DNA of 64,000 nucleotides from an uncultured Bacteroides sp. GTDB lineage: Bacteria > Bacteroidota > Bacteroidia > Chitinophagales > Chitinophagaceae. The stretch spans positions 62,001 through 126,000 of the forward strand of contig CABHOP010000037.1 of assembly GCA_902168085.1 (NCBI GenBank), in the 5' to 3' direction. Below are positions 1 to 8,955 of this stretch, in pieces; positions within the stretch are counted from its first letter, which is position 1, and every line of letters starts with the position of its first letter. Under the pieces are notes generated by a model. That model worked only from the letters and a program-made list of their open reading frames with translations. It did no database searches and was not told where the DNA came from. The translations under genes and the position numbers were made by a program.

Positions 1-1036
1 GCTCATCGGGTATCGCCGGTAATTTGAAAGGTGGCAGGTATAATGGCGTATATTCCCTGGTAGCATAGTACACCGGCAAGCTGCGTGCCGATTTTGCTAT
101 ACTCATGCTCTCAATAATCTCTTTCGCCAGTTTCTTTTCCGGCGCAGGTGCGGGGTCATTGGTTCGGTTGGTAATGTCTCGCGTAGGTTGAGGAACCACT
201 ACAGGCGGTTGCTGAACGGGTGGTCGGGTTACTTCCGGTTTAGGTTTCGGGGGTTCTGCTGCCGGGGTTTCCACCTCCTGTGTCACTTTAAACTTAGGGA
301 TATCTACCTTCAATACACTCGGGGTATTTACAACAGCAGATTCCAGCAGCTTTTTATCTATGCGCTGCATCACAAACATTTGCCTGTATGCATCTACTAT
401 TTTACCCACCGCAGGTTTCAATTCATCTTCCTTGCTTACCAGCAGGTAATTGCCTAAACAATCATACTGCCCTTTCAGTGCAGCATCGTTTACAAGGCTT
501 AGAATGTAGGGTTTAAATTCTATTTTTTTCGAAAGCAGCTTCTCCATCACCTCGCAGATGTTTCCTCCACAGCTTTCCCCGCCGTCGGTTACCAGTATCA
601 GGCTGTACGTATTGCGTAAGGGGTCGGTAAGATCATTTTCTACCGCTTCCTTCAATGAAAAAGCAATAGGGGAAACACCAATGGGCCGCAATGCAGCCAG
701 CCGTAGCGACATCTGGGTGAGATTGTCTTTGCTGAACATCACCTCCCTTCGCGTATCATAGCAATTGTTTTCCTGCGCGGGATACTGGTGGCCGTATACC
801 CTAAGGGCAAACTCTACATCTTTATTTACCTTATAAAGGCTGTCAATAAGTGCGGTAATAATGCGCGCTGCGGCATCAAAACGCCTTTCATTGCCTATCC
901 ATTTATTACTCATGCTCGATGAGCCATCCAGCAGTATCAGAATACGTGGTTGCTTTACATTTCCAGGAGCCTGGCCATGTACATAAAATCCTATTACCAG
1001 CAACAAAAAAACCAGTGCCGTCCTTACAGTCTGCAT
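1..1036 (-). CDS. von Willebrand factor A domain protein, secreted (3' end beyond window)
   Basis: Translation from the ATG at 1036 gives a signal peptide (about residues 1-22, ending HGQ) followed at once by a VWA domain. The metal-ion-dependent adhesion site DGSSSM is at residues 37-42, and the later VTDGG strand-loop is also visible. After the VWA domain there is a proline-rich linker (around residues 260-300, PPKPKP and PPVQQPP) and a short tail that runs off the left edge, so the C-terminus is missing. The family binds divalent metal and usually mediates protein contacts at the cell surface or in the periplasm; the ligand cannot be told from sequence. It is divergent from the oxidoreductase gene at 1223. 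No partner genes are visible on this side. Confidence 0.85.
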   Translation of the reverse strand, partial: MQTVRTALVFLLLVIGFYVHGQAPGNVKQPRILILLDGSSSMSNKWIGNERRFDAAARIITALIDSLYKVNKDVEFALRVYGHQYPAQENNCYDTRREVMFSKDNLTQMSLRLAALRPIGVSPIAFSLKEAVENDLTDPLRNTYSLILVTDGGESCGGNICEVMEKLLSKKIEFKPYILSLVNDAALKGQYDCLGNYLLVSKEDELKPAVGKIVDAYRQMFVMQRIDKKLLESAVVNTPSVLKVDIPKFKVTQEVETPAAEPPKPKPEVTRPPVQQPPVVVPQPTRDITNRTNDPAPAPEKKLAKEIIESMSIAKSARSLPVYYATREYTPLYLPPFKLPAIPDE

Positions 1037-1197
1037 TATGTGAAATCCCGTTATTACAAACCTACACCAAATGGCTGAACATTAAATATTAAAGTCTTCC
1101 CGCCAAAGAGGGTAATTATCATTTTTTACAATAACATGTAAAAAACAAGTTATGCATATTATTGGGTCTATTTTACCCCCTGCACTGCCAAAATGCC

Positions 1198-1205
1198 TAA
1201 CTTTG
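1198..1205 (+). promoter_or_regulatory. promoter -7 element (TAACTTTG) of korA
   Basis: TAACTTTG matches the Bacteroidota sigma-A -7 consensus TAnnTTTG. It lies three bases after an in-frame ATG at 1193 and 17 bases before the ATG at 1223. Transcription would therefore start after 1193, which makes 1223 the likely translation start. No convincing -33 TTTG is seen at the usual spacing. Confidence 0.6.
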
Positions 1206-1222
1206 CAGCCTATTTTTATCAT

Positions 1223-3067
1223 ATGCCAGTTTCAACTCAGGTTGTAGAAGATGTAGTCATAAAGTTTGCGGGTGATAGTGGTGACGGGATGCAACTTACA
1301 GGTAGCCAGTTTACCAACAGCACTGCTTTATTAGGTAACGACCTTTCCACCTTTCCGGATTTTCCGGCAGAAATACGTGCCCCACAGGGTACCGTACCCG
1401 GTGTAAGTGGTTACCAGCTACATTTTTCCAGCAACCGCATATATACCCCGGGTGACAGTTGTGATGTGTTGGTGGTTATGAACGCGGCTGCACTGAAGGT
1501 GAACCTAAAATCGCTGAAACCCGGCGGCATCATTATTGCCAATACCGATGGTTTCGATTCGAAAAACCTGCGTCTTGCAAATTATCCCGATGGTGTTAAC
1601 CCTATCGAGGATGATTCGTTGACAAACTATCATCTATTTAAAATAGACGTTACTAAACTGACTCGTGAGGCCCTGAAAGAAATACAGATGGGCACCAAAG
1701 AAAAAGACCGTGCAAAAAACATGTTTGTATTGGGCTTTTTGTATTGGCTTTATAACAGGGATATGTCTTCTACCATTGCCTTCCTGCAGGATAAATTCGG
1801 GAAGCGCCAGGAAATATTTGACAGTAACCTGAAAGCCCTCCAGGCAGGGTACAACTACGGCGATACGGTAGAGGCTTTCACCACACGCTATAAAGTTGAA
1901 AAGGCCAAATTGCCTGTTGGTAAATACAGGAGTATAACAGGAAATACAGCACTCGCATATGGCATTGTGGCTGCAGGCGAAAAATCGGGCTTACCTATAT
2001 TCTTAGGTACTTATCCTATTACACCGGCATCAGACATCCTGCACGAATTATCCCGTTTCAAAAACTTTGGTATCCGCACCTTTCAAGCAGAGGATGAAAT
2101 AGCAGGTATCACATCTGCTATTGGCGCTTCTTATGGTGGCAGTTTAGGCGTTACCACCACATCGGGCCCGGGTATGGCACTGAAAACAGAAGCGATGGGC
2201 CTGGCAGTGATGTTGGAAATACCATTGCTGATTGTAAACATACAACGGGGCGGCCCATCTACCGGCTTGCCCACCAAAACAGAACAGAGCGACCTTTTAC
2301 AGGCGTATTATGGACGTAATGGGGAATGCCCCATGCCTGTCATTTCGGCTTCCACACCAAGCGATTGCTTTGATGCTGTATTTGAAGCAACAAGGATAGC
2401 AGTGCAGCATATGACACCGGTTATCTTCCTGAGCGATGGTTATATAGCGAATGGTGCGGAACCCTGGCGTTTTCCCCAATCGGACGACTTGCCTGCTATA
2501 GAAGTAAACTTTAAGACAGCACTGGCAGAAGGGGAAGAGAAATTTATGCCCTACCAGCGCGATGAAAAACTGGTGCGCCCATGGTCTGTTCCCGGTTATG
2601 CAGGTTTGGAGCATCGTATAGGTGGCCTTGAGAAAGAAGACATTACCGGCAATATTTCTTACGACCCGGAGAACCACCAGCATATGGTGAAAACAAGGGA
2701 AGAAAAGGTAGCCCGCATTGCCGATTACATACCGCTGCAAACACTTGATAGTGGCCCTGAAACAGGAGATGTACTTGTATTGGGTTGGGGCTCTACTTAT
2801 GGTGCCATCAAAAGCGCGGCAGCAGAACTGCAGGCACAAGGCAAACAAGTTGCACATGCACATTTGCGCCATCTGCGCCCATTCCCGAAAAATCTGGGCG
2901 ACATACTTAAAAGCTATAAGAAAGTGCTGATACCGGAGATTAACAATGGCCAATTGATAAAAATTATCCGTGATCAATATCTGATAGATGCTGTAGGGTA
3001 CAATAAAATTAAAGGTGTACCTATCACAAGAGCCGAACTGGTAACAGCAATAACTGAATTATTATAA
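1223..3067 (+). CDS. korA: 2-oxoacid:ferredoxin oxidoreductase, fused gamma-alpha subunit (KorA type)
   Basis: A 614-residue protein with the gamma domain first (GDSGDGMQ at residues 17-24) followed by the pyrimidine-binding alpha domain (TYPITPASD, then the AEDEIAGI and TTTSGPGMALK motifs) and a C-terminal transketolase-like domain. This is the gamma-alpha fusion typical of 2-oxoglutarate:ferredoxin oxidoreductase KorA, which with a TPP-binding beta subunit (KorB) converts 2-oxoglutarate to succinyl-CoA and reduces ferredoxin. The start at 1223 is preferred over 1193 because the promoter -7 element sits between them. Unusually, no beta subunit gene follows: the next gene is convergent and unrelated. 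The substrate could be another 2-oxoacid. Confidence 0.88.
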   Translation: MPVSTQVVEDVVIKFAGDSGDGMQLTGSQFTNSTALLGNDLSTFPDFPAEIRAPQGTVPGVSGYQLHFSSNRIYTPGDSCDVLVVMNAAALKVNLKSLKPGGIIIANTDGFDSKNLRLANYPDGVNPIEDDSLTNYHLFKIDVTKLTREALKEIQMGTKEKDRAKNMFVLGFLYWLYNRDMSSTIAFLQDKFGKRQEIFDSNLKALQAGYNYGDTVEAFTTRYKVEKAKLPVGKYRSITGNTALAYGIVAAGEKSGLPIFLGTYPITPASDILHELSRFKNFGIRTFQAEDEIAGITSAIGASYGGSLGVTTTSGPGMALKTEAMGLAVMLEIPLLIVNIQRGGPSTGLPTKTEQSDLLQAYYGRNGECPMPVISASTPSDCFDAVFEATRIAVQHMTPVIFLSDGYIANGAEPWRFPQSDDLPAIEVNFKTALAEGEEKFMPYQRDEKLVRPWSVPGYAGLEHRIGGLEKEDITGNISYDPENHQHMVKTREEKVARIADYIPLQTLDSGPETGDVLVLGWGSTYGAIKSAAAELQAQGKQVAHAHLRHLRPFPKNLGDILKSYKKVLIPEINNGQLIKIIRDQYLIDAVGYNKIKGVPITRAELVTAITELL

Positions 3068-3095
3068 AATAAAGGGGCTAATAGCCCCTTTATTT
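3067..3095. terminator. bidirectional terminator shared by korA and the convergent glycosyltransferase
   Basis: A perfect 14-bp inverted repeat (3067-3080 with 3082-3095, core AGGGGCTA/TAGCCCCT) is flanked by A and T runs, so it can terminate from both sides. The korA stop codon ends on its first base, and the stop codon of the opposing gene (3090-3092) lies inside its right arm. Confidence 0.9.
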
Positions 3096-4049
3096 TTCGT
3101 CTTTTACATCGTCCAACGTCGATTTATCTATCACATACAATGGCCTGTTGCGCACATTGCTGATGATACGGCTGATGTATTCGCCTATGATACCCAGCGA
3201 CAATAGCTGCACACCGCCAAGGAAAGTAATACTGATGATGGTAGATGCCCAACCCGGTACAGTACGTGCATCCATAAAGTACGCCCATAGTGCATATACA
3301 CCTATCAAGAAAGATATAACGCACACCGCAAAGCCAAGCTTTGTAGCCACTTTCAATGGTGAATCTGAAAAGGCAGTGATGCCATTAAACGCCAGGCGCA
3401 ACATTTTTTTGAAGGGGTAATTAGTTGTGCCGAACCTACGTTCATCTCTCTCAAACATCACATAGGTACTTTTAAATCCAAGCCATGCTATTTGCCCCCG
3501 TATGTATTTATCATACTCCTTCATTTGCTTCAGATATTCCAGTACATCCCTGCTTATCAACCGGAAATCTCCTACATCCAATGGTATCTCAAAACTAACA
3601 AGGCGGGCCATCAGCCTGTAAAATATTTTTGCCGTCACTCGTTTAAATAGAGTTTCACCCCTTCGTTTACTACGCTTGGCATATACTACTTTATAGCCAT
3701 CCTGGTATTGCTTATACATTTCCGGTATCAGCTCAGGTGGGTCTTGCAGGTCGCCATCTATGGTTACAATAGCTTCGCCACGTGCGGCATCCATACCGGC
3801 GGTGATGGCTATCTGGTGGCCAAAATTGCGAGAGAAGGTTATATAGTGCAGTTTTGAATCTTTACTGCATACTACTTTCAATTTTTCGAGAGAGCTATCC
3901 CTGCTGCCATCATTTACAAATATGATTTCGTAATTATCGGTAATGCTCCGGGCTGCTTCAGACATTCTGCGTGCCAGTTCTTCAATGATCATTTCTTCAT
4001 TGTAAACAGGCACTACAATCGATAATGCTATAGGATAGTGTTTTTTCAT
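3090..4049 (-). CDS. polyprenyl-phosphate glycosyltransferase, GtrB/DPM1-like (GT2)
   Basis: A 319-residue GT2 enzyme. The N-terminal GT-A domain shows VPVYNEE near the start, the FVNDGSRD nucleotide-binding loop and TIDGDLQDPPE metal-binding region, and the RNFGHQIA segment typical of the DPM1/GtrB group. Two membrane helices follow in the last 100 residues, as in GtrB, which loads a sugar onto undecaprenyl phosphate on the cytoplasmic face. It lies 12 bp downstream of a PMT/ArnT-like transferase (4062-5528), which is the expected user of such a lipid-linked sugar, so the two probably form an operon that decorates an envelope glycan or lipid A. The sugar is unknown. Confidence 0.85.
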   Translation of the reverse strand: MKKHYPIALSIVVPVYNEEMIIEELARRMSEAARSITDNYEIIFVNDGSRDSSLEKLKVVCSKDSKLHYITFSRNFGHQIAITAGMDAARGEAIVTIDGDLQDPPELIPEMYKQYQDGYKVVYAKRSKRRGETLFKRVTAKIFYRLMARLVSFEIPLDVGDFRLISRDVLEYLKQMKEYDKYIRGQIAWLGFKSTYVMFERDERRFGTTNYPFKKMLRLAFNGITAFSDSPLKVATKLGFAVCVISFLIGVYALWAYFMDARTVPGWASTIISITFLGGVQLLSLGIIGEYISRIISNVRNRPLYVIDKSTLDDVKDEK

Positions 4050-4061
4050 TGAATCAGATTT

Positions 4062-5528
4062 TTAAAAAGTGTTTACCGGTGACTTAATCTTTATTATTTG
4101 GCAAACCTTTACATCACCAATAGACTCTACTATTTCAAAATCGTAATTTTTATTTATATGCTCTTTTATGGAAGGACTAAAAATAATGACTTTATCTGAG
4201 GGGATTAAATCATTGACATCTTTATATGGCAACTTAGTAGGATGTATTTTGAGATAGTAATTAATATTTTGGTCTGTTTTACTATCGTTTGTGAAAAAGT
4301 AGCCATCTAGCTTACGTTTCCCTTCTCTCACACTTTTCATATACAATGCCATACTACTGTTTTCATCAGTACCCGTATGAGGCGATAAGACAAAGTCTAT
4401 TATATTATAATACGGAAGGACAAATATAAATACCAATATAGACACATATGCTATAGTCCGTACTTTTTTACTTGCAAGGCTATGCATCGATACATAGCTT
4501 ATTATATAAGAAACACCGATAGCCGTAATAACAGCCATTATTGGAAACACCGGCAGATCGTACCAATACAGTTTCGATTCGGAGGCAGAAAGAATGAAAT
4601 AAAACATGACAACTACTAATGACAAATAAATAGTCAGGTTTTGTATCACTTTATCGGCAGATAGTACGCCGATGACGATACCCAACAAAAACAACATTAT
4701 CCAGAACGTGAAATGCGCAGTGGAAAGCAAGGTAACATAAAACATAGGCCCTCCACTGTGCCCCTCTATCACCGTTCCAAACCTGCCACTTATTTCATTT
4801 TCCATTACGGCAGCAATGTATCCCGGGTTATAATGCTCTCTCAGTAAATAATATCCTACGGTAAGAAATAAAAAAATACCCAGCCCGATGTAGAAATAAC
4901 GGTTATTAAAAATATTCGCTAATCTGCGTTGTATCAACGTATATATGAACAGAGCAGGCAAGAAGAAAAAGCCAGCTATACCCTTTGTAAGTATAGCCCC
5001 GGCTATATAAATAAAGAACCATAGCAAGTATTTTCCTTTGTCTGTTTGCAAGTACAGGAAGTACATAAAAATATATGCTGTGGTGAAAAACGCAAGCAAA
5101 GCATCGTAATCGCCCGTACGCGTGCCATGTTGCTTTACATATCCGCCGGTAGTTACTAATACAAATGCTGCTATAAAGGCAGTTCTTTTATTCCCCAAAA
5201 TTTTGTTGGTAAACCAGAACACAAGAAAAAATGTACAAATAGCAGCCAATGCCGATGGTATACGTATACCTAATTCACCGGTTCCGAAAACTTTCATTGA
5301 TAAAGACATCAGCCATATCATCAATGGTGGCTTGGTATTCCACATATCTGGTTGGTAGTCATAAGTAGTTACCCACAGGTTACCGGTTTGCAACATTTCA
5401 AAAGCATTACTTGCAAGACGTGATTCATCCCAGAGCTCAACAGGCATATCCGTTAGATGCGCAAATACAGGTAATATAATAACCAGCGTAAGTAAAATAA
5501 TCCAAAGATGAGGCTTAATAAACTTCAT
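4062..5528 (-). CDS. PMT/ArnT-like integral membrane glycosyltransferase (GT39/GT83 type)
   Basis: A 488-residue polytopic membrane protein with about a dozen hydrophobic segments. The first periplasmic loop carries the acidic pair expected of the GT-C fold (ELWDESRLA, about residue 36), and TRTGDYDALL is the second conserved loop. Such enzymes take a sugar from a polyprenyl phosphate carrier and transfer it to lipid A, protein or another acceptor outside the membrane. The start is placed at the ATG at 5528 because the longer reading frame begins with TTG. It precedes the GtrB-like gene by 12 bp and is divergent from phr across a gap of about 50 bp. Confidence 0.83.
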   Translation of the reverse strand: MKFIKPHLWIILLTLVIILPVFAHLTDMPVELWDESRLASNAFEMLQTGNLWVTTYDYQPDMWNTKPPLMIWLMSLSMKVFGTGELGIRIPSALAAICTFFLVFWFTNKILGNKRTAFIAAFVLVTTGGYVKQHGTRTGDYDALLAFFTTAYIFMYFLYLQTDKGKYLLWFFIYIAGAILTKGIAGFFFLPALFIYTLIQRRLANIFNNRYFYIGLGIFLFLTVGYYLLREHYNPGYIAAVMENEISGRFGTVIEGHSGGPMFYVTLLSTAHFTFWIMLFLLGIVIGVLSADKVIQNLTIYLSLVVVMFYFILSASESKLYWYDLPVFPIMAVITAIGVSYIISYVSMHSLASKKVRTIAYVSILVFIFVLPYYNIIDFVLSPHTGTDENSSMALYMKSVREGKRKLDGYFFTNDSKTDQNINYYLKIHPTKLPYKDVNDLIPSDKVIIFSPSIKEHINKNYDFEIVESIGDVKVCQIIKIKSPVNTF

Positions 5529-5580
5529 TAGCAATAACGTATACAATCAACTTTTCTTTTTCAAAATTGTTATCACGCTT

Positions 5581-6891
5581 ATGAAAGTGACCATTTTCTG
5601 GTTTCGTCGCGACCTTCGCCTGGATGACAATGCCGGTTTATACCAGGCATTAAAGTCAGGTCATCCTGTGGTACCTGTCTTTATTTTTGATACCAATATA
5701 CTCAACGACCTACAGGAAAAAGCAGATAAACGGGTAGCTTTCATTCATGACACGCTGCAAGATATGCAGAAAAAGCTAAGAGATGTGGGCGCATCCTTAT
5801 ACGTATTGCATGATACACCGATGGAAGCCTATAAAAAGCTGCTGTCGGAATATAATGTGCAGGCTGTGTATACCAATACCGATTATGAACCGTATGCCCG
5901 CCAGCGCGATGAGGAGATAGCGAAGCTGTTGTTGGATAAAAATATTCCCTTCTACAGCTATAAAGACCAGGTAATATTTGAGAAAAATGAAGTGATAAAA
6001 GATAATGGCCAACCCTATTCTGTGTATACACCTTACAGCAAGCGATGGAAAGAAAAGTTGACACCATTCTTCCTTAAGCCATATCCCTGCCATAAATACT
6101 TTGATAACTTCAGAAAGCAGAATGCTATAGCTATGCCGACGCTTGAGGATATGGGCTTTAAACCCGTTGATTATGATATCGTTAGTCCTACGCTTAATGA
6201 AGCTATTGCTAAAGATTACGACAAAACCCGCGATATACCATCTATAAAGGGTACCACACGGCTGAGTGTTCATTTACGATTTGGCACTATCAGCATCCGC
6301 CAGCTGGCGGCGCAGGCATACCGCCTGAATGAAAAACTACTGAACGAATTAATATGGCGCGACTTCTACCAGATGATCATGTGGCACTATCCCAGTATTG
6401 TGACAGACTCTTTTCATAAGGAGTATGACAATATTAAGTGGCGCAATAATGAAAGGGAGTTTCAGTTATGGTGCGATGGTAATACAGGCTACCCCATAGT
6501 AGACGCGGGCATGCGAGAGCTGAACGAAACAGGCTATATGCATAACCGTGTAAGGATGATAGTTGCCAGTTTCCTTACCAAACATTTGTTGATAGACTGG
6601 CGATGGGGTGAAGCCTATTTTGGAAGCAAATTATTGGATTATGACCTGGCGAGTAATAATGGTGGCTGGCAATGGGCAGCGGGTAGTGGCTGCGATGCAG
6701 CGCCCTATTTCCGTATTTTCAATCCATACCTTCAAACAAAAAAGTTCGATCCTGAATTCAAGTATATAAGAAAGTGGGTGCCTGAATTTGAATCCCCATC
6801 ATATCCCAAACCAATTATAGAGCATGATAAAGCCCGAGAAAGGTGCCTTACAGTTTATAAAGCGGCTGTAAAACTGAAGCCTGATCGCTAG
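5581..6891 (+). CDS. phr: deoxyribodipyrimidine photolyase
   Basis: A 436-residue member of the photolyase/cryptochrome family. It starts directly with the Rossmann-like antenna domain (WFRRDLRLDDN, residues 7-17). The C-terminal helical FAD domain carries WRDFYQMI, the HNRVRMI segment and the strongly conserved stretch around LDYDLASNNGGWQW, ending FRIFNP. These match class I CPD photolyases, which use blue light to split cyclobutane pyrimidine dimers. Length is normal for the class. A cryptochrome or (6-4) photolyase role cannot be fully excluded. It is monocistronic by position: the upstream gene is divergent and the downstream gene is convergent with a 3-bp gap. Confidence 0.93.
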   Translation: MKVTIFWFRRDLRLDDNAGLYQALKSGHPVVPVFIFDTNILNDLQEKADKRVAFIHDTLQDMQKKLRDVGASLYVLHDTPMEAYKKLLSEYNVQAVYTNTDYEPYARQRDEEIAKLLLDKNIPFYSYKDQVIFEKNEVIKDNGQPYSVYTPYSKRWKEKLTPFFLKPYPCHKYFDNFRKQNAIAMPTLEDMGFKPVDYDIVSPTLNEAIAKDYDKTRDIPSIKGTTRLSVHLRFGTISIRQLAAQAYRLNEKLLNELIWRDFYQMIMWHYPSIVTDSFHKEYDNIKWRNNEREFQLWCDGNTGYPIVDAGMRELNETGYMHNRVRMIVASFLTKHLLIDWRWGEAYFGSKLLDYDLASNNGGWQWAAGSGCDAAPYFRIFNPYLQTKKFDPEFKYIRKWVPEFESPSYPKPIIEHDKARERCLTVYKAAVKLKPDR

Positions 6892-6894
6892 GAT

Positions 6895-7566
6895 TTACAT
6901 TTCAGGCACATAGATACCCAGCCGAATGGCTTCTATCACTATACCCACTATGTTTTTCACTTCCATCTTCTCCAGTATCTTCATCCGGTAACCTTCTACG
7001 GTGCGAGCGCTAAGAAATAGTTTTTCGCCTATTTCCTTATTGGTATATTCCTGGCATATCAGCCTGATGATGTCTTTTTCTCTTTCAGAAAATTCGGCTT
7101 CTTTTTGTTTCTTCTGGTTGTTGTGCCGGCTGAAAGCTATCAGCTTGGCCAGCTTGCCCGATGTTTGTTTACAATAGTACGGCTGGTTTTTAAAGGCCAT
7201 ATGTATGGCTTCTATTACTTCGGTTTTATCGGCATTTTTCAGTAGGTAGCCTATGGCACCGGCTTCCAGCATTTCCAGTATCAATTCCTCGTCATCAAAC
7301 ATCGAAAGTGCTATCACTTCTATCTGCGGATGCTTTTCCTTTATGTAGCGCGTGGCCTCTACGCCATCCATCATAGGCATTTTGATGTCTGTAATAACCA
7401 CATCAGGTTTCAGCTGGTCTATAATACCCACCAGTTCTTTACCATTATGTGCTTCCCCTACTATATGTATGTTTTCCGATTTTGCCAGCATCAGGCGCAG
7501 CCCGTCCCTGAATATTTCATGATCGTCTGCAATAGCTACTGAAATAGGAATGTTTGTTTGTGCCAT
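6895..7566 (-). CDS. NarL/FixJ-family response regulator
   Basis: A 223-residue regulator. The receiver domain (residues about 9-125) has the acidic pair DDH, the phospho-acceptor Asp in DVVITDIKMPMMDG (about residue 59) and the conserved Lys in YLLKNADK. A LuxR-type helix-turn-helix follows (SEREKDIIRLI, TNKEIGEKLFLSARTVEGY). It lies 5 bp downstream of the histidine kinase gene (7572-8321) and is its evident partner. The regulated genes are unknown. Confidence 0.93.
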   Translation of the reverse strand: MAQTNIPISVAIADDHEIFRDGLRLMLAKSENIHIVGEAHNGKELVGIIDQLKPDVVITDIKMPMMDGVEATRYIKEKHPQIEVIALSMFDDEELILEMLEAGAIGYLLKNADKTEVIEAIHMAFKNQPYYCKQTSGKLAKLIAFSRHNNQKKQKEAEFSEREKDIIRLICQEYTNKEIGEKLFLSARTVEGYRMKILEKMEVKNIVGIVIEAIRLGIYVPEM

Positions 7567-7571
7567 ATTTG

Positions 7572-8321
7572 TTAGTTGACGGGTATTTCAAAAAAATACT
7601 GGGTCCCCTTTCCCGGTTCTGAAATAAAATTAAATGTCGAATTCAATACTTCGGCACGGCTTTGCAGGCTTATCAGGCCAAGGCCATTATTGTTTTTCAC
7701 CTGCTGCTCATAATCAAACCCGTTCCCGTTATCTGCAGACATCAGTAATACTTTATTGTCCTGCCGTTTCATCTCAATAAGCAATTGTGATGCATTGGCA
7801 TGTTTTATCGTATTATGTATAATCTCTTGCAGCATCCGGTAAATGTTTACCTCGCTTTCCTTGTTCAGCTTCACATCTCCTGATGTGCGAAATATTATAT
7901 CCAGCTTATGTATATCCCTTAGTTTGCCTACCAGTTCCTGCAGCGCTTTTACCAATCCTTGTCTTACAAGTGTATTGGGCAGCAGGTTGTACGATATTTC
8001 CCTTGTTTTGGTAAGAATATCATCTATATGTTTCGTGGCAAAACCTACAATTTTCTTGTCGTGGTCTATATCCGATTCCAGGTGGTTTATCTGTATCCTT
8101 ACGGCCGATAGGAGCGGGCCCAATTCATCGTGCAGATCGGTAGCTATGCGTTTCCGTTCGTTTTCAAGCAGTGCTATTTCTGCTTTTATTTTTTGTTTAT
8201 ATAGGTCAACATTCCGGCGCTGGTGCTTTATCATACTAATGATAAAGTAAATGATGATAACGCCCAGAACGATTGCAGCTATCGCAACGGCAGTGTAAAA
8301 GTTCGCTTCTGAGGTATGCAT
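7572..8321 (-). CDS. NarX/DegS-type sensor histidine kinase, membrane anchored
   Basis: A 249-residue kinase with one N-terminal membrane helix (about residues 9-31) and almost no extracellular part. A short coiled segment leads to the HisKA_3 dimerisation helix with the phospho-acceptor in TDLHDELGPLL (His about residue 64). The HATPase domain shows the N box near HNTIKHANAS and the G boxes DNGNGFD and NNGLGL. With no sensory domain of its own, input may come from the membrane or a partner. Its first 43 bp overlap the end of the membrane protein gene at 8279-8923, suggesting that protein is part of the signalling unit (inference). The start is retained because a later Met would remove the membrane helix. 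Confidence 0.9.
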   Translation of the reverse strand: MHTSEANFYTAVAIAAIVLGVIIIYFIISMIKHQRRNVDLYKQKIKAEIALLENERKRIATDLHDELGPLLSAVRIQINHLESDIDHDKKIVGFATKHIDDILTKTREISYNLLPNTLVRQGLVKALQELVGKLRDIHKLDIIFRTSGDVKLNKESEVNIYRMLQEIIHNTIKHANASQLLIEMKRQDNKVLLMSADNGNGFDYEQQVKNNNGLGLISLQSRAEVLNSTFNFISEPGKGTQYFFEIPVN

Positions 8322-8923
8322 AGTATAGCCAGCGCTAACAATATGTTATATCCCACATTCATGTAGGATTGTATTACAAAAATATTGTTTTTGATTGCCT
8401 TTTCAGGTGCGTAATAATAAAAAATTTCGGTCAATACCTTGTATGAAAAAAATATGATCACCGAGATACATATAATAAAGATAGGGTGCCGTATAATATC
8501 ACCCCTGTCGTTTACAATAAGCCAGTTCAGCTGATTTACAGATAACAGTACCAATATAAGTGAATAGCATACCTGGAACAAGGGGCTAAACCTGGTAAAG
8601 CCGCAGATCACTACCTTATCTATTATCCAAAAAAAGGTCATCAGGCCTATTAATGTATAGAAGATCTTTTTTGAGCGCAGAATATTCTTCCATAAATGAA
8701 ACTGCCATGCAAACAGCAGGAATTCACAGATGTAATAAAAGTTTACAGGTATCATGCTGTTATTGTAAAAAACGGCATAACAGAGCAGTTCATTTACAAA
8801 ACCGATACCTATAAGATATAATAGGGGCTGGTAAGATGCCGGTATTTTCCGGTATCTTACCAATCCTGCAATCAATGGCAATAGGATGCTTAGGCTTAAT
8901 AGAAAAGCAATGGCTTTTTGCAT
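8279..8923 (-). CDS. polytopic membrane protein of unknown function, upstream of a two-component system
   Basis: A 214-residue protein made almost entirely of hydrophobic helices, about six or seven membrane segments, with short loops. I do not recognise a named family. The layout of evenly spaced helices with no large soluble domain resembles small membrane sensor modules found next to LuxR-type two-component systems in Bacteroidota. It is first in the three-gene run membrane protein, kinase, regulator, and its 3' end overlaps the kinase gene by 43 bp. A role as input component for the kinase is inferred from context only. Confidence 0.75.
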   Translation of the reverse strand: MQKAIAFLLSLSILLPLIAGLVRYRKIPASYQPLLYLIGIGFVNELLCYAVFYNNSMIPVNFYYICEFLLFAWQFHLWKNILRSKKIFYTLIGLMTFFWIIDKVVICGFTRFSPLFQVCYSLILVLLSVNQLNWLIVNDRGDIIRHPIFIICISVIIFFSYKVLTEIFYYYAPEKAIKNNIFVIQSYMNVGYNILLALAILCIPQKRTFTLPLR

Positions 8924-8955
8924 TCCGTGAATTTCCTCAGGTCTTTATTTTATTA

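Noticed and set aside
188-761. Two short plus-strand frames (188-457 and 558-761)
   Set aside because: They are opposite the partial VWA gene, whose signal peptide and MIDAS motif are convincing on the minus strand.
2297-2977. 226-codon open frame antisense to korA
   Set aside because: It lies wholly inside a clearly coding gene, has low-complexity composition and no recognisable motif.
8279-8321. Possible frameshift joining the membrane protein and the histidine kinase
   Set aside because: Both reading frames have plausible independent ends, and the kinase has its own membrane helix; a real overlap is simpler.
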